Program-made: the position numbers and the translations under genes
In this document: positions 9,846 to 18,784 of the stretch, one piece after another
Layout: every line of letters starts with the position of its first letter
Numbering within the stretch: the stretch's first letter is position 1
DNA from: Kiritimatiellaceae bacterium
Lineage (GTDB): Bacteria > Verrucomicrobiota > Kiritimatiellia > Kiritimatiellales > Tichowtungiaceae
Length of the DNA stretch: 64,000 nt
Reading direction: 5' to 3'
Assembly: GCA_013141415.1 (NCBI GenBank)
Contig: JABFQY010000005.1
Location: forward strand, 347,153-411,152
Notes under the pieces: generated by a model
What the model was told of the DNA's origin: nothing
The model's input: only the letters and a program-made list of their open reading frames with translations
Database searches by the model: none

Positions 9846-11054
9846 ATGCATATAAACAGGATCACGTTCGCCGCACTTTTGCTGATGCCGCTGGCCCGCT
9901 TGCAGGCAGATGAATTTTCCGCACAGCGCGAACAGGTTCTTACGCTGGGTAAACTCACCAACGCGCCCGCAATGCACATGGCCGATGGCTTTGCATCAAC
10001 GGCTGATTTGAAGGCGATTTATTATGATGCGCTGGATTGGAAAGGTTCGCCGACCAAAGTATTTGCCTGGTTGGGTCTTCCGGAAAACCGCTCCGGCAAA
10101 GTGCCCGGCATTGTGCTGGTGCATGGCGGCGGCGGAACGGCTTACAAGGCCTGGGTGACGAACTGGACGGCCCGCGGTTTTGCCGCCATCAGCATTGCGG
10201 TCGAAGGTCAGACCGATGTGCTGGTCAGCGCGCCGAACAACTGGCAGCAAACCGCATGGCCCGGCCCGAAGCGCATCGGCATCTATGCAGACTCATCTGA
10301 ACCGTTGGCCGAACAGTGGATGTATCATGCCGTCGCGGATACCGTGCTGGCCAACTCACTGCTGCGCTCCCTGCCGGAAGTGGATGCGGATAAAGTCGGT
10401 GTGATGGGCGTTTCCTGGGGCGGTGTCATCACCAGTACCGCTATGGGCATAGACGACCGCTTTGCCTTCGCCATTCCGACGTATGGCTGCGGACATCTGT
10501 TCGATTCGGATAACCAATACGGACGGGCGTTGGGCAACAACCATCTCTACAAGCAGGTTTGGGATCCAATGGTGCGCATGTCGCGGGCGAAAATGCCGGC
10601 GCTTTGGCTCTCGTGGCCGACCGATAAACATTTTCCGCTCGATTGTCAGGCCGCAACGTATCAGGCGGCTTCCGGCCCGCACATGGTGTCTCTCATTCCC
10701 GGGATGAACCATTCGCATCCGTCGGCCTGGAATCCGCCAGACAGTTATGCCTTCGCTGAAAGCATCGTTCGGGACGGCCAGCCGTGGTGCCGCCAGATCA
10801 GCTCGCAGATTTCTCAGGGGGTTGTTCGCGTTGAGTTTTATTCCGCCCGTACGCTGGATCGTCCGGTGCTGGTTTCAACGACGAATACCGGTTTTACAGG
10901 TTCCCGGAAATGGGTTGAGTCGCCTGCCATGATTGAACAGAACGGCAGCGTCTGGTCTGTTACCGCAACCAATCCTGCCGGAACCACCGCATGGTTTGTC
11001 AACGTGCATAATGGTAAACTCACGGTGAGTTCCGATTATCAGACAACCAAATAG
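9846..11054 (+). CDS. Secreted alpha/beta-hydrolase, acetyl esterase-like
   Basis: 402 residues from ATG 9846; AAAGG lies nine bases upstream and a signal peptide follows (FAALLLMPLARLQAD). An earlier in-frame ATG at 9705 would lie deep inside the previous gene. PGIVLVHGGGGTAYKAW provides the oxyanion-hole strand, VGVMGVSWGGVI the nucleophile elbow (G-x-S-x-G), and the MNHSHPSAW segment carries the likely catalytic His. The fold is that of dienelactone hydrolase/acetylxylan-esterase-like carbohydrate esterases. A C-terminal beta-sandwich of about 80 residues (RVEFYSARTLDRPVLVST) follows. The gaps to its neighbours are 13 and 14 nt, so it is co-transcribed. Removal of acetyl or other acyl groups from a polysaccharide is the likely role. 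Confidence 0.82.
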   Translation: MHINRITFAALLLMPLARLQADEFSAQREQVLTLGKLTNAPAMHMADGFASTADLKAIYYDALDWKGSPTKVFAWLGLPENRSGKVPGIVLVHGGGGTAYKAWVTNWTARGFAAISIAVEGQTDVLVSAPNNWQQTAWPGPKRIGIYADSSEPLAEQWMYHAVADTVLANSLLRSLPEVDADKVGVMGVSWGGVITSTAMGIDDRFAFAIPTYGCGHLFDSDNQYGRALGNNHLYKQVWDPMVRMSRAKMPALWLSWPTDKHFPLDCQAATYQAASGPHMVSLIPGMNHSHPSAWNPPDSYAFAESIVRDGQPWCRQISSQISQGVVRVEFYSARTLDRPVLVSTTNTGFTGSRKWVESPAMIEQNGSVWSVTATNPAGTTAWFVNVHNGKLTVSSDYQTTK

Positions 11055-11068
11055 ATTTAAGGAGAGGG

Positions 11069-12550
11069 ATGTCGAAGATGAATAAAAAATCAGTGTGGCG
11101 CCATGTGCTGTCCGGTGTGTTTTTAGCGGCCGGTCTTGTGTTTGCGGATTCGGCTTCGCCTTCCGCAGTTGCTCCGGTTGCTTTCAAGGTGTCGCGGATA
11201 TTTGGCGACGGCATGGTTCTTCAACGGGGGCAGAAAGTTCCGGTATTCGGAACGGCTCCGGACGGGGAAACGGTTACCGTGTGTTTTGCCGGGCAGACGA
11301 AGTCGGCCACAGCCTGCGCCGGACGGTGGATGGTTTACCTCGACGATCTTTCGGCTGACCGCATTGCAAAGGATATTTCGGTCACGTGTGCCGGATCTCA
11401 GATTAGTTTCACCAACGTCGTTGTCGGGGAGGTGTGGTACGCCAGCGGTCAGTCGAATATGGGACTTCAGCTCTGGTATGCGGAGCGTCTGCCTTCGGCG
11501 AATACGGTTTTCCCGACGGCCGGTCGCCGCCTGATACGGCGGTTTGCGGTGAACCTGATGACGGATCCCGGACAGGAAGATATCGGTTCGTGGAGCGTGG
11601 TGACGGACGAAAATGCCGGAAAGATGTCCGCCGTGTGCTATTACTTTGCCGACAACCTGTCTGCGGCACTCGATGTTCCGGTCGGCATGATCGAGTGTCA
11701 GTGGGGCGGCACAAAAATCGAGTCATGGATGAATCCCGGTTTATTGACGAACAGCCCGGCATTCGCTTATGCCGCTGAAGCCCGCAACGCTAAGCAGACC
11801 CTCAGTGCGGGTGATGGCCAGCGCACGGAGCGGAACATTCCGGGAATTCTGTTTGAAAGCATGACCGCCAAAGTGATTCCGTACGGGATCAAAGGAATGC
11901 TCTGGTATCAGGGAGAGCATAATTCGAGTCAACCGCAGCTCTATCCGGCGCTGCTAGAAAATATGGTGCGCGATTTGCGGGCCCAATGGCGCGAAGGGGA
12001 CTTCCCGTTTTATATCGTGCAGCTGCCGAAGTATAAAAACGGGAACTGGCCAGTCATGCGCGAGGCGCAGATGAAATCCAGTCAGATGATTTCCAATGCC
12101 GATATCGTGGTAGCGATTGATACAGGGGCTCTTGACGATAATAGAGCCGTGGATCCGATGGGTGCGGTGCATCCGCGGGATAAGCGACCGATCGGCGAGC
12201 GGCTGGCGCTGCTGGCACGGGCTAAAACGTATGGGGAAAAGATTGTTTATTCCGGCCCGCGAGTCCGTTCATGCAAGCTGAGCGGATCGCAGATGGAGAT
12301 TTCATTTGATCACATCGGTGGCGGACTGACGGCGCTGGGCGCGGGGCTGCCGGGCTTTGAAGTCTGCGGGGCAGATCAGGTATTTAAGCCGGCGGCGGCT
12401 GTCATTGCGGACGACAAGGTGATTGTATCCAGCACTGAAGTTACTGCGCCGGTGGCCGTGCGCTATGCATGGAGTATGGGCCCCGACCTTTCGCTGGGTA
12501 ACCGGGAAGGTCTTCCGGCGTTTCCGTTTAAAATCAGTGTGGGCAAGTAG
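11069..12550 (+). CDS. Secreted sialate O-acetylesterase-like carbohydrate esterase
   Basis: 493 residues. GGAGAGGG (11061-11068) abuts ATG 11069, and a second in-frame ATG at 11078 has better spacing, so the first three codons may not be translated. After a signal peptide comes FGDGMVLQRGQKVPVFGTA, the N-terminal beta-sandwich of this family, then GEVWYASGQSNMGLQL, its diagnostic catalytic Ser motif. IECQWGGTKIESWM and GMLWYQGEHN are further conserved blocks. The SASA/DUF303 family removes acetyl esters from sialic acids and also from plant or algal glycans, so the name does not fix the substrate. It lies directly downstream of another esterase, indicating a heavily acetylated target glycan. 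Confidence 0.92.
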   Translation: MSKMNKKSVWRHVLSGVFLAAGLVFADSASPSAVAPVAFKVSRIFGDGMVLQRGQKVPVFGTAPDGETVTVCFAGQTKSATACAGRWMVYLDDLSADRIAKDISVTCAGSQISFTNVVVGEVWYASGQSNMGLQLWYAERLPSANTVFPTAGRRLIRRFAVNLMTDPGQEDIGSWSVVTDENAGKMSAVCYYFADNLSAALDVPVGMIECQWGGTKIESWMNPGLLTNSPAFAYAAEARNAKQTLSAGDGQRTERNIPGILFESMTAKVIPYGIKGMLWYQGEHNSSQPQLYPALLENMVRDLRAQWREGDFPFYIVQLPKYKNGNWPVMREAQMKSSQMISNADIVVAIDTGALDDNRAVDPMGAVHPRDKRPIGERLALLARAKTYGEKIVYSGPRVRSCKLSGSQMEISFDHIGGGLTALGAGLPGFEVCGADQVFKPAAAVIADDKVIVSSTEVTAPVAVRYAWSMGPDLSLGNREGLPAFPFKISVGK

Positions 12551-12598
12551 AGACATCGCAGCCGATCTTTGGCCGTCCAAGGACTGGAAAGGAAAAAA

Positions 12599-15175
12599 AT
12601 GAAAAAGGTAATCAGTATATTATTAGTGACGGGGTTGAGCCTGTCCAGCTGGGGGGCAGTGTATGCCCGCAAAGCGTCCGGCAACTGGTCCACTTTAACG
12701 CAATGGCAGGATAATGCCACTGGCTCTTATATTACCTCTACGGTTTTGCCGGGATCATCTGACACAGCCGTCATTAATAACAGTATGATAGTGGCGCTGA
12801 ACACGGATGCGACCGTTTCTCTGTGTCAAATTGTGAATAACGCCAACAGCGGGATGTTAAACGTCAGCAGTACAAATATGCTAACGGTGTCCTCGCTTCA
12901 GGTCGGCGCTAATTCAACCGGTACCGGAACTTTGAACCAGACGGCGGGAACTGTTTTTGCGGCCACCACCACGGTAGGGCGCGCGACCGGCGCACCCGGA
13001 ACCTATAATCTGACCGGCGGAACGTTCAACATGAACGGGACGCTTACCATCAACAGCACCGGCTTGTTTGATTTGAATGGAGGTGTGCTGAGCAATTCCT
13101 ATAGCGGGGCGAATCGCACCATCGGCGGCACCGGAATCTTCCGAATGTCGTCGGGAGCGATCATCATAAACGGAACCCCGGCGACGAACCTGTTCATCGT
13201 GAGTGTCGCCACGTTTGATATGACCGGAGGTGAAATCGTAACGGAAAAACAATTCCAGCTGGGTACAGCGACCGCCAGCGCGGTTTTTAATCTGGGCGGA
13301 ACCGGCCGCGTATTTGCAGACAGTTTTTCGGCGCTCTCCTCTTCAAAAATGAATTTTCAGGGGACAAATTCCGCCTTGTATCTGGGCGGACAGAATCAGC
13401 GCAGTGCCATCACGGCGGCGGCGGCGTCCGGGCGCATCCAGATTGACGGAACCAATGTCTTAGACTCGTCTTTCTTTGTTTACGAAAACGTCAATGTGGC
13501 AGGGAAAGACTGGACCAAGATTACGGTTTTTAATCCCACCACCGTGCAGCTTCCGCCGGTGGACGCAACCACGCTGAATGGAAAGGTTCTATGCGGATAT
13601 CAGGCCTGGTTTACAGCGGCAGGCGATTACGGAAGTAATACCCGCTGGATTCACTGGGCCAGAAATCATGCAATGCCGGCCGGCACCAATCTGACGATTG
13701 AAATGTATCCGGATCTTTCTGAATACGCGGACGATGAGCTGTTCGCCACGACGATGACTAAAGGAGGTCAGCCCGCTATGCTCTATTCCGGCACACGGTA
13801 TAAAACCGTCCGGCGCCATGTGCGCTGGATGCAGGAATACGGCATTGACGGGGCGTTCGTTCAGCGCTTCGTCGTTACGCAGGCCGGAGCAGACACATCG
13901 TATAAAAACCATATGCTGAACGCCCTGAAGAACTTCCAGACCGGCTGCGAAGAGTATGGCCGGGTGTTTGCGGTGATGTACGACGTGTCGGCTATGGCGG
14001 CGACCAGCAGCTGGTGGAGCGTTATAACCAACGACTGGACGATGCTGGTGGACTCCGGAATTGTCGGCAGCGACCGCTATCTGAAACACAACGGCAAGCC
14101 GGTGGTGGGGATCTGGGGTTTCGGCTTCAAGACCGATCCGCACGGGCCGGACGATCCGGCGGTCGCCCTTGCGTCGATCAACTGGTTTAAAACCGGCGCG
14201 CCGGCACAATACCGTGCCACGGTGTTCGGCGGAGTTCCGGGACAGTGGAGGACAAGAGACGGCGACTCGTTCACCGCCTCCGGGTGGACCGGCGTTTACC
14301 ACGCCTTTGATGTGGTGAGTCCGTGGACCGTCGGGCGCTACAACAGCAATTCCGGAGCGGACACTTGGAAAACGAGCAGAATTGTTCCGGACATAGCGGA
14401 CACTCAGTCCGCTGGAATCGGCTATTGTCCGGTTATCTGGCCCGGGTTCTCGTGGTACAACTTAAACGCCGGTCCAAAAAATGAGATTAAACGCGACGGT
14501 GGGAACTTCTATTGGCGGCAGGCTCACAATGCCATTTCGGCTGGCGCGACGAATATGATTTATATCGCGATGTTCGATGAGGTGGATGAAGCCACGGCAA
14601 TTTATAAAACAGCGCCGACGGCGGCCCAGACTCCCGATCAAGGCTATTGGCTGACGCTGGATGCCGACGGATATTCGCTGCCCAGCGACTGGTATCTGCG
14701 GCTCGCTTTTGAGACCGGTCGCATGCTCCGCAAAGAAACCGCGCTTACCGCGACCCGCCCTTCAAATCCGGGGCCGTTCTCGACCGTCCACGGCACCGCT
14801 CTCTCATGGTTGAACACCCATCAGCTCATCACCGACGGGGCTGAGGTGGCGGACGCGGAAGATCCGGACGGCGACGGCTTTAAAACCTGGCAGGAATATC
14901 TGGCGGGAACCGACCCCACCAACGCAGCATCTCTTTTCCGCATGACGGGCATCAGCTTTTCCAACGGTGCGGCAGTTGTGTCGTGGTATGGAACGGCTGG
15001 CGGGTCTGCGGCCCCGTGGAGCATGTATGTCAGCACCAACTTGTCCGGAGGCTGGACCTTGGCTGCCAGCAACAGCATTCCCAGAAACCCCGTAAACGGA
15101 ACCAACCGCTGGGTGGACAGCTCGGCGACGAATAAGCAAATCCGATTTTACCGTCCGGCAGTTTTCGGCCCGTAG
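12599..15175 (+). CDS. Secreted fusion: beta-repeat surface domain plus GH71/99-like glycoside hydrolase
   Basis: 858 residues from ATG 12599 (signal peptide MKKVISILLVTGLSLSSWGA; AAGGACTGGAAAGG upstream). Residues 1-310 are paralogous to the stand-alone proteins at 707 and 18785. From about 320 a different domain begins (NGKVLCGYQAWF, RWIHWARN, MQEYGIDGAFVQRF, GKPVVGIWGFGF, IYIAMFDEVDEATAI); these blocks resemble the (beta/alpha)8 GH71/99-like family, in which a D/E-rich strand end such as MFDEVDE bears catalytic acids. At about residue 755 DPDGDGFKTWQEYLAGTDP is a TSP3-like calcium motif followed by a short beta domain. It ends the putative operon that began before the window. An endo-acting alpha-glycosidase is plausible; specificity is unknown. 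Confidence 0.85.
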   Translation: MKKVISILLVTGLSLSSWGAVYARKASGNWSTLTQWQDNATGSYITSTVLPGSSDTAVINNSMIVALNTDATVSLCQIVNNANSGMLNVSSTNMLTVSSLQVGANSTGTGTLNQTAGTVFAATTTVGRATGAPGTYNLTGGTFNMNGTLTINSTGLFDLNGGVLSNSYSGANRTIGGTGIFRMSSGAIIINGTPATNLFIVSVATFDMTGGEIVTEKQFQLGTATASAVFNLGGTGRVFADSFSALSSSKMNFQGTNSALYLGGQNQRSAITAAAASGRIQIDGTNVLDSSFFVYENVNVAGKDWTKITVFNPTTVQLPPVDATTLNGKVLCGYQAWFTAAGDYGSNTRWIHWARNHAMPAGTNLTIEMYPDLSEYADDELFATTMTKGGQPAMLYSGTRYKTVRRHVRWMQEYGIDGAFVQRFVVTQAGADTSYKNHMLNALKNFQTGCEEYGRVFAVMYDVSAMAATSSWWSVITNDWTMLVDSGIVGSDRYLKHNGKPVVGIWGFGFKTDPHGPDDPAVALASINWFKTGAPAQYRATVFGGVPGQWRTRDGDSFTASGWTGVYHAFDVVSPWTVGRYNSNSGADTWKTSRIVPDIADTQSAGIGYCPVIWPGFSWYNLNAGPKNEIKRDGGNFYWRQAHNAISAGATNMIYIAMFDEVDEATAIYKTAPTAAQTPDQGYWLTLDADGYSLPSDWYLRLAFETGRMLRKETALTATRPSNPGPFSTVHGTALSWLNTHQLITDGAEVADAEDPDGDGFKTWQEYLAGTDPTNAASLFRMTGISFSNGAAVVSWYGTAGGSAAPWSMYVSTNLSGGWTLAASNSIPRNPVNGTNRWVDSSATNKQIRFYRPAVFGP

Positions 15176-15271
15176 ATGGTTTAATCGTTGGAACCACATT
15201 ACAGACAATAGATTACATCACAATAGACAGGGAGAACGTAGTCCGCCAAAGAAACATTTTTAAAAAACCAG

Positions 15272-15304
15272 TTGACCGGAAAATCGAATATTAGTATTAA
15301 TAAT
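15272..15304 (+). promoter_or_regulatory. Promoter with overlapping AT-rich operator-like sequence
   Basis: TTGACC (15272-15277), 17 bp, then TATTAA (15295-15300) forms a sigma-70-like promoter. The -10 lies inside the imperfect palindrome ATTAGTATTAATAAT (15290-15304). The same 15-mer, with the same 17-bp spacing to TTGACG, precedes the gene at 18785. The AT-rich core stands out against the GC-rich background. Confidence 0.65.
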
Positions 15305-15384
15305 TATCGGGCAAGGATTTTGGGCCGGATTTTTGGTGAAACAGGAGCAGAAGAAAACGGAAATCAAAAATAGGAGAATGAGTC

Positions 15385-17247
15385 ATGAGAAGTATAAGTA
15401 AAAGATTAATAGCCATGCTCGCGCTGATCGCGTTGAGCGGTGTGGCGCAGGCGGCCAGCGGGACGTGGACGAACCTTACCAGCGGGTTGAACTATGGCAC
15501 GCCAGGGAACTGGCTGGGCGGCGTTGTGGCTGCCGGCGGTGCCGGGATGACGGCGGACTTCAATACGCTGAACATCACAGGCGATACGACGGTTAACCTC
15601 GAAGCAGCGCGCGGCATTGAAGACCTTGTTTTCGGTGACACCGACACAAGTACAGCGGGTAGCTGGATTATCAGTAATACAAACACCCTGACTTTTTCCG
15701 GAACGACACCTTCGATCACGGTGAATGCACTGGGCGCGGGCAAGAGCGCAACGATCAACGCCAAGGTTGGCGGAACGGCTGGATTGACCAAAGACGGCGT
15801 GGGCACGTTGATACTGGCTACCAATGCCGTCTATACCGGCAACACCGTGATCAGCAACGGCACACTACAGCTTTCACTGCAATTAGCTACCGGTACCGGA
15901 CTCTCCAGCACAAACATCACGGTTAAGAACGGTGGTACGTTTGCCCTCGCTGGCGGTGTTTTTAACGGAACGGCTCTGGCCGCAGGCACCTTTCTTGATG
16001 TAGAAAATGGCGGCACGTTGCGTTTGGATAAGTATTTGGTCGGCAAATATGCAAAATTTGCCACCGGCGCCTCTGTTACAGGTACGAACCTTCTATATCT
16101 TAATGTCGTCGATGCGGCGACGAGAAAGGTTTTGACGATGGGGTCGGCAGATTTTTCAAATTTGGCCGTGGTTTTGCGCCCAGATAATACAGTCAATCCT
16201 ACGCAGACGCTCCAGTTTGATGGTACCGGCAACGGTGCCACGATGAAGGCTCTCACGCTTCAGCCCGGCGTAAATGTGGCATCAACCGGTATTCACAATT
16301 ACATTATGGACATCGGCGACAGCGCCACGGCGGACAATGATCTGACCGTCGCAACGCTGACAACTTCCGGAGATGGCACTCAGACGCGCATTATGACCAA
16401 GCAGGGGTTGGGAACCATGCTGGTCAGCAATAACGTTACTGGGAATAACGCGAATTACGACCTGAACGTCAACACGGGCAAAATGATTTTCGCTGCCGCC
16501 GCGAACATGAAGAGCATAACCGTCGGTTCGTCCGGCACGCTCCAGCTCGGCAATGATGCCGCAGGCGGATCGTCCACGACAGCTATCGCCAACAACGGCA
16601 CGGTGGACTTTAAGCGCACTGACGCCTACACCCACTCCGCGAACATCAGCGGCTCCGGTCTGGTGAATAAATCGGGCACAGGGGATCTGACGTTCACCGG
16701 TGCGAAGACCTACACCAATACGACGACCGTTTCTGCCGGCAAGCTGATCGTAGACGGCAGCCTGCTCAGTCGGCAGATCGATGTGTTGAACGGTGCCACG
16801 CTGAGCGGTTCCGGAACCGTGCAGAGTGTGACGCTGAATGCCGGCGCCATTCTGGCTGTCGGTAACAGCCCCGGCACAATGACCTTTGCCAGCGACGTGG
16901 TGTTGTCCGCAGGTTCGACCAATATCATGGAAATTTTCACTGTGGGCTTCGATGTATTGAAGGGTTCCGCAACCAACACGCTGACGATGGCTGGAGCAAC
17001 CATCTTTGATTTCACCGGTAATACGGTTACCACCGGCACAACCTTTAATGTTGTGCAGAACTGGGGAACAGTCACGACCAACGGTGCAACGTTCTCAGTT
17101 GTCGGTCTGGGTGAAGGTCAAGACCTTGACTACAGCCAGCTGGTAACTAGCGGTATCGTGACGGTTATTCCTGAACCGGCGACGATCGGAATGCTGGGTC
17201 TGGGCGCTCTGATTACGCTGATGCTGCGCCGCATGCGTACCCGCTAA
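15385..17247 (+). CDS. PEP-CTERM-anchored autotransporter-type beta-repeat protein
   Basis: 620 residues; GGAG sits eight bases before the ATG. A signal peptide ends near AQAASG. Beta-strand repeats fill the middle (GVGTLILATNAVYTGNT, GTGDLTFTGAKTYTNTT). The C-terminus VIPEPATIGMLGLGALITLM followed by RRMRTR is a complete PEP-CTERM signal: PEP motif, hydrophobic segment, basic tail. Such proteins are cut and anchored by an exosortase, which is not in this window. Its repeats are closely related to the N-terminal half of the 5207 protein. It has its own promoter (15272-15304) and terminator (17266-17298), so it is monocistronic. Surface or extracellular matrix protein; the ligand is unknown. 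Confidence 0.92.
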   Translation: MRSISKRLIAMLALIALSGVAQAASGTWTNLTSGLNYGTPGNWLGGVVAAGGAGMTADFNTLNITGDTTVNLEAARGIEDLVFGDTDTSTAGSWIISNTNTLTFSGTTPSITVNALGAGKSATINAKVGGTAGLTKDGVGTLILATNAVYTGNTVISNGTLQLSLQLATGTGLSSTNITVKNGGTFALAGGVFNGTALAAGTFLDVENGGTLRLDKYLVGKYAKFATGASVTGTNLLYLNVVDAATRKVLTMGSADFSNLAVVLRPDNTVNPTQTLQFDGTGNGATMKALTLQPGVNVASTGIHNYIMDIGDSATADNDLTVATLTTSGDGTQTRIMTKQGLGTMLVSNNVTGNNANYDLNVNTGKMIFAAAANMKSITVGSSGTLQLGNDAAGGSSTTAIANNGTVDFKRTDAYTHSANISGSGLVNKSGTGDLTFTGAKTYTNTTTVSAGKLIVDGSLLSRQIDVLNGATLSGSGTVQSVTLNAGAILAVGNSPGTMTFASDVVLSAGSTNIMEIFTVGFDVLKGSATNTLTMAGATIFDFTGNTVTTGTTFNVVQNWGTVTTNGATFSVVGLGEGQDLDYSQLVTSGIVTVIPEPATIGMLGLGALITLMLRRMRTR

Positions 17248-17265
17248 TCAATGCGGCTTGAAAAT

Positions 17266-17298
17266 AAAAAACCCGGCTTCGATAAGCCGGGTTTTTTT
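17266..17298 (+). terminator. Rho-independent terminator
   Basis: Perfect stem AACCCGGCTT / AAGCCGGGTT with a CGAT loop, followed by a run of seven T (17292-17298), 18 bases after the stop codon of the PEP-CTERM protein gene. Confidence 0.95.
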
Positions 17299-17379
17299 AT
17301 GAACTGAAACGGATTTTATACCAAGTGCGAATGAAATTTGGCATTTAACCAGACCCGCTGCCCCGAAGTTTCGTGGGCG

Positions 17380-17414
17380 GCCTACAAAATCTGTAGGCCC
17401 GGTCCCCGACCGGG
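17380..17414. repeat. Two adjacent GC-rich hairpins (REP-like)
   Basis: CCTACA-aaatc-TGTAGG (17381-17397) is directly followed by CCCGGTC-ccc-GACCGGG (17398-17414). It lies between a terminator and the HAD gene and resembles the intergenic palindromes elsewhere in the window, for example the GTAGG-ended arms at 52031 and 52110. Confidence 0.6.
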
Positions 17415-17425
17415 CGTTCTTTATG

Positions 17426-17449
17426 CCGAATATCATGCGGTTTTGGTAT
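17426..17449 (+). repeat. Left arm of a perfect 24-nt inverted repeat bracketing the HAD gene
   Basis: Begins CCGAATATCATGCGG and ends TTTTGGTAT. Its exact reverse complement lies at 18459-18482. The pair encloses only the HAD hydrolase gene and 47 bases of leader. Confidence 0.85.
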
Positions 17450-17496
17450 TATTGATTGGAATGGTTGGCAAACGGCGCGGGGAGAACTTTTAAAAC

Positions 17497-18459
17497 ATGA
17501 ATAATTTTTTAGAAACGGATGAATTGACTGCGTTGCCGCAGACGGCGGACGCGGCGTTTAAGAGCGGTGAGAACGGTGTAATTTCGGTGAAAACCATTGC
17601 CGACCGCAAGGTGGAGTTTGTGTCGTTTGAAAACGGCAAGACGCTGGCGCTGGTGAAGTCGGCGATGGGTTATCCGGCCTATTATCCGCTTCATCCGGTC
17701 AGCATTGAAAAACCGCTGAAGGCCGTGCTGATGGATCTCGACGGAACGACCGTTCACAGCGAGCACTTCTGGATTTGGATTATCGAAAAGACCACCGCCA
17801 GCCTGCTGGGCGATCCGAAGTTTAAACTTGATGCCTGTGACGAGCCGCATGTTTCCGGACATTCCGTTTCAGAGCATTTGCAGTACTGTGTCGGCAAATA
17901 CTGCCCCGAAAAAACCGTCGAAGCGGCGCGTACATGGTATTTCAAGCACACAAATTTCGAGATGAACGAAATTCTGGCCGGACGCGGTAAAAAAGGGGCC
18001 TTTACTCCGGCACCCGGTATCAGGGAGTTTCTGTACGAACTCAAAGCGATGAAGGTGAAAATCGGACTCGTTACGTCCGGGCTTTACGAAAAAGCCTGGC
18101 CGGAAATTCTGGATGCTTTCCAAACATTGGGAATGGGCGATCCGAATGAGTTCTACGATGCCGTCATCACCGCCGGACACGCCATCCGCCCCGGCGAACC
18201 GGGAACGCTGGGAGAGCTGTCTCCTAAGCCGCATCCGTGGCTTTATGCCGAAGCCGCCCGCGTCGGCCTCGGTATTCCGTTCGAAGAGCGGCACAGCGTG
18301 GTTGGTATTGAAGACAGCGGGGCGGGGGTGGTTTCCATCCTGCTGGCCGGATTCGCCCCCATCGGGATCGGCGGCGGGAACATCATTGAGAGCGGAACGA
18401 AATCACTGTGTACGCACTATGAAGAAAACTTTGAGCAGGTGCTACGACAGTTGAAGTGA
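17497..18459 (+). CDS. HAD-superfamily phosphatase / beta-phosphoglucomutase-like
   Basis: 320 residues, cytoplasmic, no signal peptide; GGGGAG lies about 12 bases upstream. HAD motif I is D80-L-D82-G-T (AVLMDLDGTTVHSEHF), motif II TS at 193-194 (GLVTSGLYEKAW), motif III Lys near 244 (SPKPHPWLYAEA) and motif IV E272-D273 (GIEDSGAGVVS). A helical cap sits between motifs I and II, as in beta-phosphoglucomutase and sugar phosphatases. The first 75 residues precede motif I and form an unusual N-terminal extension of unknown role. Its substrate is probably a phosphorylated sugar, but nothing fixes it. The gene is bracketed by a perfect inverted repeat whose right arm overlaps the last base of the stop codon. 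Confidence 0.88.
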   Translation: MNNFLETDELTALPQTADAAFKSGENGVISVKTIADRKVEFVSFENGKTLALVKSAMGYPAYYPLHPVSIEKPLKAVLMDLDGTTVHSEHFWIWIIEKTTASLLGDPKFKLDACDEPHVSGHSVSEHLQYCVGKYCPEKTVEAARTWYFKHTNFEMNEILAGRGKKGAFTPAPGIREFLYELKAMKVKIGLVTSGLYEKAWPEILDAFQTLGMGDPNEFYDAVITAGHAIRPGEPGTLGELSPKPHPWLYAEAARVGLGIPFEERHSVVGIEDSGAGVVSILLAGFAPIGIGGGNIIESGTKSLCTHYEENFEQVLRQLK

Positions 18460-18482
18460 TACCAAAACCGCATGATATTCGG
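18459..18482 (-). repeat. Right arm of the 24-nt inverted repeat bracketing the HAD gene
   Basis: Begins ATACCAAAACCGCATG; exact reverse complement of 17426-17449. The first base is the last base of the HAD stop codon. Beyond both arms a weaker TTTAT similarity continues for a few bases. Confidence 0.85.
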
Positions 18483-18684
18483 TTTATAAACAAGGCAACC
18501 GGGACGGTTGCGATACGTACCGCCGCCGTCTAGTTCGACAGGCTCACCACGGGCCGGCGGCCTTGCCATAAATACCGAACCTCATACTCATTTTGTATGA
18601 CCCCCAGAAGGGCGGATCCATCCAGACCTTGGAATATCCGTACAGGCCGGGGAATACAATGGCTGGGGTTTTCTCTGACTAAAG
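18483..18684. other. Non-coding interval between HAD gene and next promoter
   Basis: No ORF with coding character. An imperfect inverted repeat is visible (TTCGGTTTATAAACAAGGC near 18479-18497 against GCCTTGCCATAAATACCGAA near 18561-18580), so the segment may fold as a long hairpin. No other recognisable feature. Confidence 0.5.
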
Positions 18685-18717
18685 TTGACGGCAAGCTTTT
18701 TTATTAGTATTAATAAT
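18685..18717 (+). promoter_or_regulatory. Promoter with overlapping operator-like sequence (second copy)
   Basis: TTGACG (18685-18690), 17 bp, then TATTAA (18708-18713) inside ATTAGTATTAATAAT (18703-18717). The 15-mer and the spacing are identical to the promoter at 15272-15304, while flanking bases differ, which points to a conserved site rather than a recent duplication. Confidence 0.65.
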
Positions 18718-18784
18718 GAGAATGTAGAGCGGCGCCGCAGACGATGCGGACGAAGGTCAGGCAAACGTAGTGAAAGGAAACCAG

